A stretch of DNA of 64,000 nt from Vampirovibrionales bacterium (lineage in GTDB: Bacteria; Cyanobacteriota; Vampirovibrionia; Vampirovibrionales; Vampirovibrionaceae). Position 1 is the stretch's first letter. Each line of letters opens with the position of its first letter. Below the pieces are notes generated by a model. That model worked only from the letters and a program-made list of their open reading frames with translations, did not search any database and had not been told where the DNA came from. The DNA lies in the NCBI GenBank assembly GCA_016712355.1, contig JADJRF010000005.1, positions 124,001 to 188,000 of the forward strand, written 5' to 3'. Shown piece after piece: positions 42,760 through 51,668 of the stretch. The position numbers and the translations under genes are program-made.

Positions 42760-42837
42760 CTGCCGTGTCGCGCCGCATACGCGCGACTCTCTGACGCTAT
42801 CCGTTGACGGTTATTGTATCAAAAGCGTCGGCGACAG

Positions 42838-43491
42838 TTATTCTATGCGATCCGTCCGCACGCGAAACACGATGGGCTCACTCTGCGGCGCGCGCGGGTC
42901 TTCGAGAATCAGCCGAAACTCGTCCATGTTCATCAAGTCTTCAAACGAGAAATAGTAGGCATTAATGGCTTCAAATGGTCGAATTTTGACGTTGGGGACC
43001 GCCACTGCAGTTTTCTGCTGAATCTGACGCGTCGGGCGCAGTTGAAAGGCGCGTCCACGGCCTGCCCCTTCAATGCGCGCCTTTAACCCAGAAGCGAAAC
43101 CGGCGCTCTCGCCGGTCAACGCAACGGAAAACTTGACAGTCACAGGATCGCGTACGCTCTGAATGCTTGAAATCAGTCCCGCATACCGTTTTCTGGCATG
43201 CCGGACATCATCCTCGCCTGGATTATTGGGGTACCCACCTCGCGCGGCCTTGGCGGCCAGGAGCATGTATGGCGTGTAGATATTCAGCAGGGTTCCATCG
43301 GCTGCCTCCAGCCAGTTGCCGCCCAATAATGACATCAACCCCATGCCGCTTTGACTCATGCCGTAACGCAAGGCCTTACTGACACCCGCTGCGTCCAGAC
43401 GCGTCATGGCTCGCGTCGGCGTTGCCGCAAAAAGAAGAACGCAAACAGCCGCCAACAGGCAAGAGAGCAAAAAGCGAGTTGAAAAAATCAT
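42838..43491 (-). CDS. Secreted protein of unknown function
   Basis: The 217-aa protein has a clear signal peptide (FLLSCLLAAVCVLLFAATPTRA, cleavage about residue 28). The mature part begins MTRLDAAGVSKALRYGMSQSGMGLMSLLGGNW and ends in a beta-rich domain with VAVPNVKIRPFEAINAYYFSFEDLMNMDEFRLIL. I recognise no family. It stands at the left end of a run of exported proteins (42.8-51.7 kb), which suggests an envelope role. Confidence 0.75.
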   Translation of the reverse strand: MIFSTRFLLSCLLAAVCVLLFAATPTRAMTRLDAAGVSKALRYGMSQSGMGLMSLLGGNWLEAADGTLLNIYTPYMLLAAKAARGGYPNNPGEDDVRHARKRYAGLISSIQSVRDPVTVKFSVALTGESAGFASGLKARIEGAGRGRAFQLRPTRQIQQKTAVAVPNVKIRPFEAINAYYFSFEDLMNMDEFRLILEDPRAPQSEPIVFRVRTDRIE

Positions 43492-43672
43492 GACAATATC
43501 CTGTGTTCGGGTTTGCCCGGCTCTCGGCCAAGTTTCTTAAGAAGCCCTTTTCATTAGTTGAACAACCGACAGGGCGTCGCTGATGCCTATTTTACCCTGT
43601 TGGGAGCGCTCGGGTCAGGAATACCATTCGTTCTTAGGGCGGCGAGTGAGCGCCAGCAGATCGAGGCTCCTA

Positions 43673-44068
43673 TCAAACGATATCCAAACGCGGCGTTTTT
43701 TTATTGGGAGATGGATTTTCAGAGCGCGGTGCAGACGGCGAGAAGCCCTTAGATGAGGCAGGAGGGCGAGTCGGAACCGACGACCTCTGAACGTGTGGAG
43801 GCTGGCTTTTACCGTTTGACGACAGAAGAGACATCGGCGCAAACACCAAAAATACCGCAACAGCGCCTAGCCGAACGAGCGCATGTACGGACTCCGCCAG
43901 CGCGCGTACTCGACGTCGACTCTTTTCCTGCTGTGGCGTCAAGGCTTGGGAAGTCTGTTCTGCCCCACGCGACGCAAGGTCGAGACGTCCGAACGCGGGC
44001 CGACGCGCCGAAGAAAATACCGGACGACTCATGCCACACAGTGACATCGGAACAGCTATAACGCTCAT
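43673..44068 (-). CDS. Small single-helix membrane protein coupled to the metzincin gene
   Basis: The 131-aa protein has one membrane helix (LVRLGAVAVFLVFAPMSLL, about 65-83) between basic or Ser/Pro-rich flanks. It is accepted as a gene because its ATG overlaps the stop of the upstream gene (ATGA at 44065-44068) and GGAG stands 10 nt before it. It has no recognisable domain. The C-terminal half is rich in Ser and Pro and probably disordered. Confidence 0.5.
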   Translation of the reverse strand: MSVIAVPMSLCGMSRPVFSSARRPAFGRLDLASRGAEQTSQALTPQQEKSRRRVRALAESVHALVRLGAVAVFLVFAPMSLLSSNGKSQPPHVQRSSVPTRPPASSKGFSPSAPRSENPSPNKKTPRLDIV

Positions 44069-45345
44069 TGAAACGGTTCTCCTGAAGCTTTACCGGCGGG
44101 CAAGGCATACACCTTGCGAATGGTCGCGATATCGCGGGCCGACAATTGAGAAACAATGGGATGGGTATACATGACGTCACCCGGATCAGGACTGTGTCCC
44201 CAGAGGCCAATCGCATGGCCCAACTCGTGCAGGGCGAAGCGCCGAGCGCTTTCCTGTCGATCCGCCCAAGGCAAGGCGTCGTCATGCGCATCACCCAGCT
44301 TGAGCGTAATCGTGACCGTCCGCGAGCGCTCTTCACGCTCCCATGGACGCGAGTTGACGGTAAACTCCGTATGACCTACTTCCATAGTGGGATGCGCCAT
44401 GGGGCCGCGAATCATCCGCACAATGAGATTTGCCTGCATCGGGTCGCCGACTTCCGCAAAGCGAATGCGCCCGCTAGTAGCCTGCTCCCAACTGCGCATC
44501 CCTTCATGAATCAGGGGAACGAACTGCGCCAGTTGCGGCGCCGTGATTTCCACATAAAAACGGACGGGCTCGCCGGGCTTTCCCCAAAACACATGACGGC
44601 CCTCATCGCGCACGTCCAGCGCCGTATAATAGTCGGCGCTGGCAAGGCCCAGAGCTCGATTTTTGCGGTAGTTATCGACAATGGCGCGAATTGGCGGATC
44701 GGGATTAGGCGAGAGTTTAAGATAGGTTTCGTATGCTTTGAGGGCTTCTTCTACACGCCCCACGTTTTCGCACGCGACACCCAGATTACGGTAGAGCAGG
44801 GGTTCGGCTGGCGACCATGCGATGGCTTGTCTGTACACTGCCAGAGCCGCCTCGTACTCCTTTTTGGCTTCCAGCGCGCCGCCCAGATTGTTAGCCGCTT
44901 GAATCAGCCCGGGATTATAGCGCAGGGCCTCACGATACGCAGTAATCGCTTCATCTGTACGCCGCGCCGCCTCGGCGTCAACGCCTCGATTATAGGCTTG
45001 TACGGCCAGGCGCTTTGCCTGATCGCTTACCTGAGCCTGATGCGCCGCATACAACTGCGCCACACGATAATCCACCGAGCCGCCGGGCTTGGGAGCCTGG
45101 CCCAATTTGACTTCCAACGCGTTGAGCCGATCGCCTAAGGGCGCTTGTGGAGTCGAGCGGCCTAGATTTTGTAATTCAAGCGTTTCCAGACTGCGCTCAA
45201 GATCGCCAGCGTCTTCCGCCATCGACGGCGCCATCAGTAAAACGAAGATGGCAGCCCCCATTAGCAGCCCAGACCTCGCGGCGCGCGCGTTGCAAAGGCG
45301 AACGAGAGAAAACGCATTGACGAACACACCGGTAAAAAGCATCAC
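44065..45345 (-). CDS. Secreted TPR-metzincin protease (matrixin-like)
   Basis: The 426-aa protein has a signal peptide (SGLLMGAAIFVLLMAPSMAED), about four TPR units between residues 105 and 225 (RRTDEAITAYREALRYNPG, KKEYEAALAVYRQAIAWSPA, GRVEEALKAYETYLKLSPN), and a C-terminal matrixin-type protease. The zinc motif HELGHAIGLWGH is at 373-384, with Met-turn DVM at 390-392 and the helix LSARDIATIRKVYAL after it. The fusion of a TPR docking region to a metzincin is unusual. A role in processing envelope or prey proteins is possible. GAGG 9 nt upstream and a short gap couple it to the TPR gene before it. Confidence 0.88.
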   Translation of the reverse strand: MMLFTGVFVNAFSLVRLCNARAARSGLLMGAAIFVLLMAPSMAEDAGDLERSLETLELQNLGRSTPQAPLGDRLNALEVKLGQAPKPGGSVDYRVAQLYAAHQAQVSDQAKRLAVQAYNRGVDAEAARRTDEAITAYREALRYNPGLIQAANNLGGALEAKKEYEAALAVYRQAIAWSPAEPLLYRNLGVACENVGRVEEALKAYETYLKLSPNPDPPIRAIVDNYRKNRALGLASADYYTALDVRDEGRHVFWGKPGEPVRFYVEITAPQLAQFVPLIHEGMRSWEQATSGRIRFAEVGDPMQANLIVRMIRGPMAHPTMEVGHTEFTVNSRPWEREERSRTVTITLKLGDAHDDALPWADRQESARRFALHELGHAIGLWGHSPDPGDVMYTHPIVSQLSARDIATIRKVYALPAGKASGEPFQ

Positions 45346-45352
45346 CTGAGCC

Positions 45353-46693
45353 TCAGCCCAAAAAGTACAGACTCACGAAATCCATCACGCTGGAGCGGCG
45401 ATTAGCAGGGGCAGACGGCGCAGCCTTGGCGGCATCGCCCTTGGCTTGCTCAATCTGCGAAAACTTGACGCCCATCATCCGCTGAAACGTGCGACTGGCG
45501 AGCTTGGGCTTTTGCATTTTCTTATACAACATGCCCAAGTTAAGGTAAGCCTTTTCCAGATTGGGATTAAGCTGCGTGGCGCGCTGATAAGCGGCTAAGG
45601 CCTGACGATTGTCATGCGCCAGTTCATAGGCGTAACCCAGCTCATTCCAGAAAACCGCATTACGCCGTTCCTGACGCGTGAGGGATCGGCATAAGGCGAT
45701 GGCATCCTCATACTCCATCAGCTTTTGATGGGCATAAACCAGATTCAGTTTTGCGCGCGTCAGCTTGGGATTGAGTTCGAGCGCGCGCATATAGGCAAAC
45801 TTCGCTTCGGTCGCCTTTAGAGCGTTTTCATAAACAAAGCCCAGATTGTTGTAGAGTTCGGCCTTCTTAAGCGGATCGACGCAAAGACCAATGGCCGTTT
45901 CCATATCGCGCTGCGCCAAATACGCCTTACCCAAGCTCAAATTAACGATAGCGGCATTGGAATAAACGAGCCAGCTCGGGTCACGGCCTGTTTTCAGCGA
46001 CTCAAACACTTCGCGCGCGCGCCCGTTTTGCCCAGCCAGCAAGAGGGCAAGCGCAAAATCATTACGCGTTTTCAAGTCAGCATCGCGCATAGCGGCCACT
46101 TCATAGTAACGAACCGCATTTTGGTAGGCCTGGGCATTTAGCGCCGCTTTGCCTTTCAAGCGCGCTTCGCCAGCGCGTTTAGCCAGTGCCTGCTCAACAG
46201 CCTTGCGCTCATCTTCCGGCAGGGTCGCCGCAACTTTGGCAAGTCCCTCAAACGCCCTCAGGTTAAAGCGATATCCCTTGAGGACGTCGCGATACAGTTG
46301 CCCAGCGGCCCGTGCGTCAGGCTTAGCCATGTAGGCGTCAGCAAGGGCCAGATCAAGCGTTACATCCTGAATCGAGGTGCGCGCCGCCGACAGTGCAGCA
46401 ATGGCGTCATCGATAAAGCCCGCCTGCTTCATAGCGTCAGCCAGGCCTGTAATGGCGACAATACTTTTAGGATTGAGCGCCAAAGCCTTACGCCATTCGA
46501 GCGCGGCGAAATCCCATTGGCGCGCTTGCATATAGCCTTGCGCCGCACGCGTATGCTCGACAATCTCAACCCCGGCATCCGTCTCAAGCGCCCATATCGG
46601 CACGCTCACAAAGGCCAGCGTCCCGGCCAGAATGAATGCTAACAGGGTTCTGCAAGTAGCAGGGGAGCGATATTGCCTAGAAGCGTCTGCCAT
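45353..46693 (-). CDS. Exported TPR-repeat protein
   Basis: The 446-aa protein has an N-terminal signal or anchor (TLLAFILAGTLAFVSVPIWALE) and TPR units over most of its length, for example WDFAALEWRKALALNPKSIVAI, ATEAKFAYMRALELNPKLTRAKLNL and NRQALAAYQRATQLNPNLEKAYLNLG. ATG 46693 is chosen (the frame opens at TTG 46714), overlapping the previous gene by 17 nt. The C-terminus holds an Ala/Pro linker and RRSSVMDFVSLYFLG. It is co-transcribed with the metzincin and BamE-like genes. Confidence 0.85.
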   Translation of the reverse strand: MADASRQYRSPATCRTLLAFILAGTLAFVSVPIWALETDAGVEIVEHTRAAQGYMQARQWDFAALEWRKALALNPKSIVAITGLADAMKQAGFIDDAIAALSAARTSIQDVTLDLALADAYMAKPDARAAGQLYRDVLKGYRFNLRAFEGLAKVAATLPEDERKAVEQALAKRAGEARLKGKAALNAQAYQNAVRYYEVAAMRDADLKTRNDFALALLLAGQNGRAREVFESLKTGRDPSWLVYSNAAIVNLSLGKAYLAQRDMETAIGLCVDPLKKAELYNNLGFVYENALKATEAKFAYMRALELNPKLTRAKLNLVYAHQKLMEYEDAIALCRSLTRQERRNAVFWNELGYAYELAHDNRQALAAYQRATQLNPNLEKAYLNLGMLYKKMQKPKLASRTFQRMMGVKFSQIEQAKGDAAKAAPSAPANRRSSVMDFVSLYFLG

Positions 46694-47135
46694 AGGGCAT
46701 CTGATAGAATCCAAAATCGGGGAAGTAACCCATATAACCCGCCCGCAGCGGATTATTCATTGCGTAGTCCCCATTATTCTGTAAAAAATAGGTAATATCC
46801 ACCAGCTGATTTTCGGCCGAACGGTAATGAAGTCCCACCAACAGACCGTTCTCAAAAACGAAGATCGTCGATGCCCCGGATCCGCCTTCGTCGTAGTAGA
46901 CAAAGTTATTAATCACCGGATACATTTGCTCGCCGCTAAGAACTTCATCCGGCATGCCGATAATGCGCTTGACGTCAGCCATCGACGAGCCGCCCCAACG
47001 CAGATCCTTAAAGCCCAAGGCCGCAGCGCCTTGATCAGGAGCGGTAAACGAAAAAGACCAAGCCGCTTGCGCATAGGGATGCGCAAGCGACAGGATCAAA
47101 AGCAAAATTATCAGGAGGAAATGGTGTAGGACCAT
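46677..47135 (-). CDS. Exported BamE/SmpA-like small protein
   Basis: The 152-aa protein has a signal peptide (LLIILLLILSLAHPYAQAAW) and then GFKDLRWGGSSMADVKRIIGMPDEVLSGEQ, the pattern of the BamE/SmpA-OmlA fold where a small helical pair precedes a strand with GxP. It continues with an FVYYDEGGSGASTIFVFENGLLVGLHYR beta sheet. There is no lipobox Cys, unlike BamE. Assignment is by pattern only. The following TPR gene overlaps its end. Confidence 0.65.
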   Translation of the reverse strand: MVLHHFLLIILLLILSLAHPYAQAAWSFSFTAPDQGAAALGFKDLRWGGSSMADVKRIIGMPDEVLSGEQMYPVINNFVYYDEGGSGASTIFVFENGLLVGLHYRSAENQLVDITYFLQNNGDYAMNNPLRAGYMGYFPDFGFYQMPYGRRF

Positions 47136-47140
47136 AGAAA

Positions 47141-48187
47141 CTATTTGGAGGACGCCGTTTTGCGATGGCCTGTCGTCTCGACGGCCAGTTTATCAATTTG
47201 CGTGTAATCGAACTTCAGATATTCAAACGGCGTACGCGTCCAGCCTTCCTGCCCGTTGGGCATCAGCAGCTTCACCCAGCCAGCGCCCAATTTTTCGTTG
47301 GTAAGGTGGCCCAAATAGGGATATTCACGACCCACTTCCACTACGCCAATCTTGTCTCCGGCGTCCATCGGACGGGCGAACACATCGCCGGGTTCCAGCG
47401 CCAGGAGCTTAGGCTGCGGCGCTGCGACGGCAGGCGTCCCAGACAGGGAGGAGATAGAAGAGGAGCCAAGATCAATTTTACCCGCTGGTAGCGTGCTGAA
47501 GTTATACGCATTCAGCCGCTGAGGGACGATTTGCCCTTCCACCGAGGTTTTAACGGCCTGCACGCGGCCTTGGGGCAAGAGGTCGCCGAATACGCGGCGA
47601 TCGCTTTCACGGGCGCGCTCGCGACGGGCGTCGAGTTGGGTCGTATTGGCGTTGGCCAGTACATCTGGAATCTTACCAAAAGGAATCGTCACGCCGCCTT
47701 GCAAGAACCATCCCAAGGCATTTTGGCTACCGGTCAGGGCGGCCATGCCGGGGTTATTCTGCACGCCAAACTGAAGGCCGAAGTTCGAGCGTCCCAGATT
47801 CGCATTAGGCAGGGCCAAGGGGTTACGAGGCAACACCAGCGCTGAGTTACCGCCGGAGCCGCCGCCCGAGGTGTTAGGCGAGTACAGCACAGGATTAGAA
47901 TTAAGCGTGTTACTGCCGCCAACGTTATAGTTGGCGTTATTGCTCAGGTTGCCGTTGTTTGCGCCGTTAAGAGCTACGCCGGTTTGAGTGGCCTGCAAGT
48001 TATTAGAGCCGAGAATACTGCCATTGGTGATCCCCGTGTTCACGGTCGTCGAGCCTGGCGTCGATGTGGTCGTGGCTTCGCCATCGGCGTAAGCGATTGT
48101 TCCGCAGCTGGCGGCGGCCATCAATAAGGCGACCAGACTGGCGAGAAAACGGCGGTCAAAAGGCGATGTGTGCATCTTCTTCATCAT
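47141..48187 (-). CDS. Exported protein with Gly/Asn-rich module and SH3-like C-terminus
   Basis: The 348-aa protein has a signal peptide (LASLVALLMAAASCGTIAYADG). The next 75 residues (NTGITNGSILGSNNLQATQ, then ALNGANNGNLSNNANYNVGG) closely match the C-terminal module of the neighbouring 48339-49760 product. The C-terminal 90 residues (LALEPGDVFARPMDAGDKIGVVEV, GWVKLLMPNGQEGWTRTPFEYL) look like a bacterial SH3 domain, often used for cell-wall binding. The two neighbours may form a surface pair. ATGs at 48187 and 48184 are equivalent. Confidence 0.75.
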   Translation of the reverse strand: MMKKMHTSPFDRRFLASLVALLMAAASCGTIAYADGEATTTSTPGSTTVNTGITNGSILGSNNLQATQTGVALNGANNGNLSNNANYNVGGSNTLNSNPVLYSPNTSGGGSGGNSALVLPRNPLALPNANLGRSNFGLQFGVQNNPGMAALTGSQNALGWFLQGGVTIPFGKIPDVLANANTTQLDARRERARESDRRVFGDLLPQGRVQAVKTSVEGQIVPQRLNAYNFSTLPAGKIDLGSSSISSLSGTPAVAAPQPKLLALEPGDVFARPMDAGDKIGVVEVGREYPYLGHLTNEKLGAGWVKLLMPNGQEGWTRTPFEYLKFDYTQIDKLAVETTGHRKTASSK

Positions 48188-48338
48188 GAGTAGTTGCGCT
48201 CTCTTACATAAACATCGACAAGACTGAAAAAGGACGTCCGCGCGTTGCGGGTGAACGGAATAAGGCTAGGGGGAATCCCGGATCCCTCACCGGTGAAGGT
48301 GGGGATCCGGGAAAAGGGTTTCGGGATTGAGTAGACGA

Positions 48339-49760
48339 CTACGGGGCGGGGTTGTAGCTGCCGCCGATGATCGTCGTGCTGCCCGAGGCGTTGATGTTCG
48401 AGCTGTTGGAGAGGTTGCCCGAAGACGCGCCGTTGATGGCAACGCCGGTGTCAACCGCTTGCAGGCTCGACTGACCCAGAACGGAGTCGGACACCGTGCC
48501 GGTGTTGACCACGCCGTTACCGGGGACGCCGCCGCCGTTGAAGGTCACGTCGCCATCGAGGATGTTGGAGTGATCGGTGGCCACGTTGCCGTTGATAACG
48601 CTGGAAGCGCCGTCATCGACGTTGATGAAGCCGCTTTGCGTCGTGCTGAAGTCGTTGTAGCTGTCGTTGACAGATTTGTCGTTCAGCATGTCGCTCAGCG
48701 TGTTGTAGCTGGCATTGACAGACTTATCGTTGCCCACGTCGGTCAGAGTGTTGAAGCTCTGGTCGGCGTTTTGCGACTTGTCATTACCGACGTCGGTCAG
48801 CGAGTTGTGGCTGGCAACCGATTTGTCGTTCTGGAAGTCGGATTGGTTGTTGGATTTGTCGTTGCCGAAGTCGCTGTTGTAGCTATCGTTCACCGACTTA
48901 TCGTTGGCGATGTCGCTGGCTTGAACATCGACGTTGGTCGAGTTGTCGTTTTGCGAATCGTTTTGCGATTTGTCGTTGCCGATATCCGACAGGTTGGTCG
49001 ACTTGTCGTTTTGGAAATCCGACTGGTTGTTGGATTTATCGTTGCCAATGTCGCTGGCCTGAACATCCAGGCTGTTGTTGCTGTCATTGGTCGACTTGTC
49101 GTTTTGGAAGTCGGATTGGGTCGTGGTCGTCGTAGTCGAGTTGTCGTTTTGCGAATCGTTTTGCGATTTGTCGTTGCCGATATCGCTGGCGTCAACGTCA
49201 ACTTTCGTTTTGGTGGAGTTGTCGCTGTTGTTGTTGCCAACGTTGTCCAGCGAGTTGTCGTTTTGCGAATCGTTTTGCGATTTGTCGTTGCCGATGTCGC
49301 TGGCTTGAACGTCAACTTCCGTGTTGGTGGAGTTGTCGCTGTTGTTGTTGCCAACGTTATCCAGCGAATTGTCGTTCTGGGAATCGGCTTGGTTGTTGTT
49401 TTGCGAATCGTTTTGCGATTTGTCGTTGCCGATGTCGCTGGCGTCAACGTCAAGCTCGGTTTCCGTGGAGTTGTCGCTGTTGTTGTTGCCAACGTTATCC
49501 AGCGAATTGTCGTTTTGGGAATCGGCTTGGTTGTTGTTTTGCGAATCGTTCTGCGATTTGTCGTTCAACAGGTCGCTGGCTTGGACATCGACGTTGGTCG
49601 AGTTGTCAGCGTTGTTGTTGTTACCGACGTCGCTGAGGGAGTTATCGCTGCTGGAGTTGTCGCTGTTGGGGTTGCCGATTTGCTGGGCAAACGAATTGCC
49701 CATTGCAACGGTACCCACCAACGAGATGGACAGCGCCAGGGTGAGGAGCTTCTTGTTCAT
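48339..49760 (-). CDS. Exported Asn/Asp/Ser-rich repeat protein
   Basis: The 473-aa protein has a signal peptide (MNKKLLTLALSISLVGTVAM, then GNSFAQQ) and about 330 residues made almost only of Asn, Asp, Ser, Gln and Lys. Recurring units are DIGNDKSQNDSQNDNST, LDNVGNNNSDNST and DVQASDIGNDKS. The C-terminal 95 residues form a folded-looking Gly/Asn module shared with the 47141-48187 product. The start at 49760 has AGGAAC upstream; the frame is open to 49847. Composition recalls amyloid-forming, ice-binding or Ca-binding surface proteins, but none can be assigned. A long antisense open frame is a by-product of the repeats. Confidence 0.8.
   Translation of the reverse strand: MNKKLLTLALSISLVGTVAMGNSFAQQIGNPNSDNSSSDNSLSDVGNNNNADNSTNVDVQASDLLNDKSQNDSQNNNQADSQNDNSLDNVGNNNSDNSTETELDVDASDIGNDKSQNDSQNNNQADSQNDNSLDNVGNNNSDNSTNTEVDVQASDIGNDKSQNDSQNDNSLDNVGNNNSDNSTKTKVDVDASDIGNDKSQNDSQNDNSTTTTTTQSDFQNDKSTNDSNNSLDVQASDIGNDKSNNQSDFQNDKSTNLSDIGNDKSQNDSQNDNSTNVDVQASDIANDKSVNDSYNSDFGNDKSNNQSDFQNDKSVASHNSLTDVGNDKSQNADQSFNTLTDVGNDKSVNASYNTLSDMLNDKSVNDSYNDFSTTQSGFINVDDGASSVINGNVATDHSNILDGDVTFNGGGVPGNGVVNTGTVSDSVLGQSSLQAVDTGVAINGASSGNLSNSSNINASGSTTIIGGSYNPAP
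48640..49640 (-). repeat. Degenerate tandem repeats in the Asn/Asp/Ser-rich gene
   Basis: Short units encoding NDKSQNDSQ, NNNSDNST and SDIGNDKS recur more than twenty times. A higher-order unit of about 46 codons (NVGNNNSDNST...DIGNDKSQNDSQNNNQADSQNDNSLD) appears three times near 49180-49560. The DNA copies are nearly identical, so slippage or recombination may change length between strains. Confidence 0.85.
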
Positions 49761-50600
49761 CTTGAGGGGTTCCTTTTCTTTCAACACACAGATTAACGAA
49801 TTACGACTATAAACATGTTGGTCCGACCGCATATAGGCCGAGGACAATCAAGGGACTCTCGCCGCCTTGGCGGACAACGTCTCTCCTGACACTATCGCTT
49901 TTATCAAGCAAGGCAAACGCACCAGAAAAAACGCACACTATCAAGCAAAGCCCCGGCACTCCTGCGACCTGATGGTCGGGAGACCAGAGTTTCATCTTCT
50001 TCGTGCCAAACCACGCCCGTTTCACCAACTTGGCTTAACGAAAGAGTGATTTGTCCGTCACTCAACTGGAATTGTTAAGTGATGCTCACCTTACGGGAAT
50101 ACAGGATCGTTTGTCCAGCATGGATTTCAGAAGATACCAAAAGTTAAAAATAACAGCTTAATTTATTTTATGGCGAAAAAATTAATGAAGCGTTTGAAAC
50201 GCTTGGCCGAGGCGGGCTTTACAAATGTTACGTTACGCATGCGCCATTGACGTGCCGCTCCAGCCACCCCCTCGCAATGGTTCACGTGCCCGTCAGGGCA
50301 TCATGACGACCTCCTCAAAAGCATCCTTGATGCCGACATTTCACGAACAAATGTAAAGATAACCGTTTTTTGGGTCTATAAACTTTTAAGAAAATATATG
50401 CATACTATTTACACTGCGTTATAAACGCTCGCGTCTCATGCATCCCCAATCATATTCAAACAAGACGTCCAGAAGCGCTCTCCTGCGATGGCTTCTCACA
50501 TGAGCTTGCGCCAGACGGGGGATCTTATAAAAGAGAATAAGATGTTCCAGCGAGTTCCAACGCAGCAGGAGACGCGGACGACCATGCCGTGTCGTGAGGC
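49761..50600. other. Long gene-free region between surface-protein genes
   Basis: The 840 bp hold no convincing gene. The left part must contain the promoter of the leftward repeat-protein gene; ACTATA at 49806-49811 (TATAGT on the minus strand) is a weak -10. At 49898-49990 on the plus strand is a pattern that recalls the c-di-GMP-I riboswitch core (GGCAAAC, GCAAAGCC, then GATGGTC-GGGA-GACC), but it lacks a clear P2 helix. GAGTGA/TCACTC forms a hairpin at 50045-50064. A 26-codon frame at 50170-50250 lacks a ribosome site. The right part is AT-rich and featureless. Confidence 0.5.
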
Positions 50601-51668
50601 CTAGGGAATAGGAACGCGGATCACGCGCGCACCCTCGGGAGATTGAGCCAGTTTGGCGCCCGGATAAACGACGACCACGCCGTTACCGCCTTCAAATACA
50701 ATAACGCCGGAAACGCGCGTGCCCGACAACAGCTCAATGCGTTGTTCAGGGGCGTTTTTCTCACCTGAACCGCTGGCCTTGCCATGGGATTTAACCTGAG
50801 AGTCGCCGCCTGCGCCTGTCGGAGTCGGCCAGCCAGGCCCCTGGACGAGCGGCGCTTTTTGCGTCCGGGCGCGGTATTGGTCGTAGGTAGCGGGGCCCTC
50901 GGCGCCAATGCGCTTTCCATTGATATAGACCGCGCCATCAGGCGTTAATACCGTAGTTTTGCCGGACGCGCCCTTAACCGTATAACCGTTAACGCTGGAA
51001 AGACCGCCCTCGCTGATGTGGATAGTGGTTTGTCCGTTACCCGCCTGAACGGTCGCATTCGACGAGACCACCACGCCAGACCCGATGAACACGCCGCCGC
51101 CCGTGGTTATATCCGACCTGTCGAACGGTACGCTGACGCGAATATCGCCCACTTCTGAGTTCTCCAGGCGGGTAGGCGTGGTTCCGCCAATCCGCAAGAC
51201 GCCTGTTATACGAGAGTCGTTGGCATCAATATAATCTCCGGCCGTGACGTCGCCTTGTACGGCGCTTTGACGCAAGACGACCGAACGTCCTGCGCGCAAG
51301 GAGCCATCCGCCTGAACAGCTTCCATCAAGAGGGTTTGTCCCGCCGTCACATCGCGCGCCTCGGGGCATCGCACCAGTGACACGTCGCGTCCAGCCGTAA
51401 GCGGAGCGCTTAATACGCTATTTTCGGCGCGTACCGTTCGGCCAGCTGTAGTCATTCCCCGAACGGTGACGTCTTTCAAGTGGACATCACGACCCGCCGT
51501 AATCGAATCGACAGTTTCCCCGGACAGAGAGACGTCAGCGCCGCTACGAACCGCTTCCACAATAGAAGCCGACTGCGGCTGAGCACCACACTGATGTGTC
51601 ATGGCGCCCAACAAGAAAGGGGCGATCAGCAGGGATACAACAGCAGCCGACCGAAAAGAATGACGCAT
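50601..51668 (-). CDS. Exported solenoid (bactofilin/adhesin-like) protein
   Basis: The 355-aa protein has a signal peptide (SAAVVSLLIAPFLLGAMTHQ). A region of recurring short strands follows, with (T/R)AGRDV(H/S)L, TTAGRTVRAENS, VTAGQTLLMEA, LRAGRSVVLRQS and VTAGDYIDANDS, a right-handed beta-helix pattern. Polymer-forming bactofilins and exported adhesin heads share it. A linker with Gly/Ser/Lys comes before a final hydrophobic beta segment (SGVIVFEGGNGVVVVYPGAKL). The start at 51668 has CAGGAG upstream; the frame is open to 51782. The signal peptide argues against a cytoskeletal bactofilin. Confidence 0.75.
   Translation of the reverse strand: MRHSFRSAAVVSLLIAPFLLGAMTHQCGAQPQSASIVEAVRSGADVSLSGETVDSITAGRDVHLKDVTVRGMTTAGRTVRAENSVLSAPLTAGRDVSLVRCPEARDVTAGQTLLMEAVQADGSLRAGRSVVLRQSAVQGDVTAGDYIDANDSRITGVLRIGGTTPTRLENSEVGDIRVSVPFDRSDITTGGGVFIGSGVVVSSNATVQAGNGQTTIHISEGGLSSVNGYTVKGASGKTTVLTPDGAVYINGKRIGAEGPATYDQYRARTQKAPLVQGPGWPTPTGAGGDSQVKSHGKASGSGEKNAPEQRIELLSGTRVSGVIVFEGGNGVVVVYPGAKLAQSPEGARVIRVPIP

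Noticed and set aside
44146..45138. 330-aa rightward frame
   Set aside because: Antisense to the TPR-metzincin gene, which has a signal peptide and a full zinc motif.
48327..49796. 489-aa rightward open frame rich in Val, antisense to the repeat protein
   Set aside because: It lies antisense over the repetitive gene, has repetitive VV-rich sequence forced by the repeats, no ribosome site, and the minus-strand frame has a signal peptide and a start with a ribosome site.
50170..50250. 26-codon basic peptide frame (MAKKLMKRLKRLAEAGFTNV)
   Set aside because: No ribosome site and no context; kept only as a note because the peptide is cationic and amphipathic.
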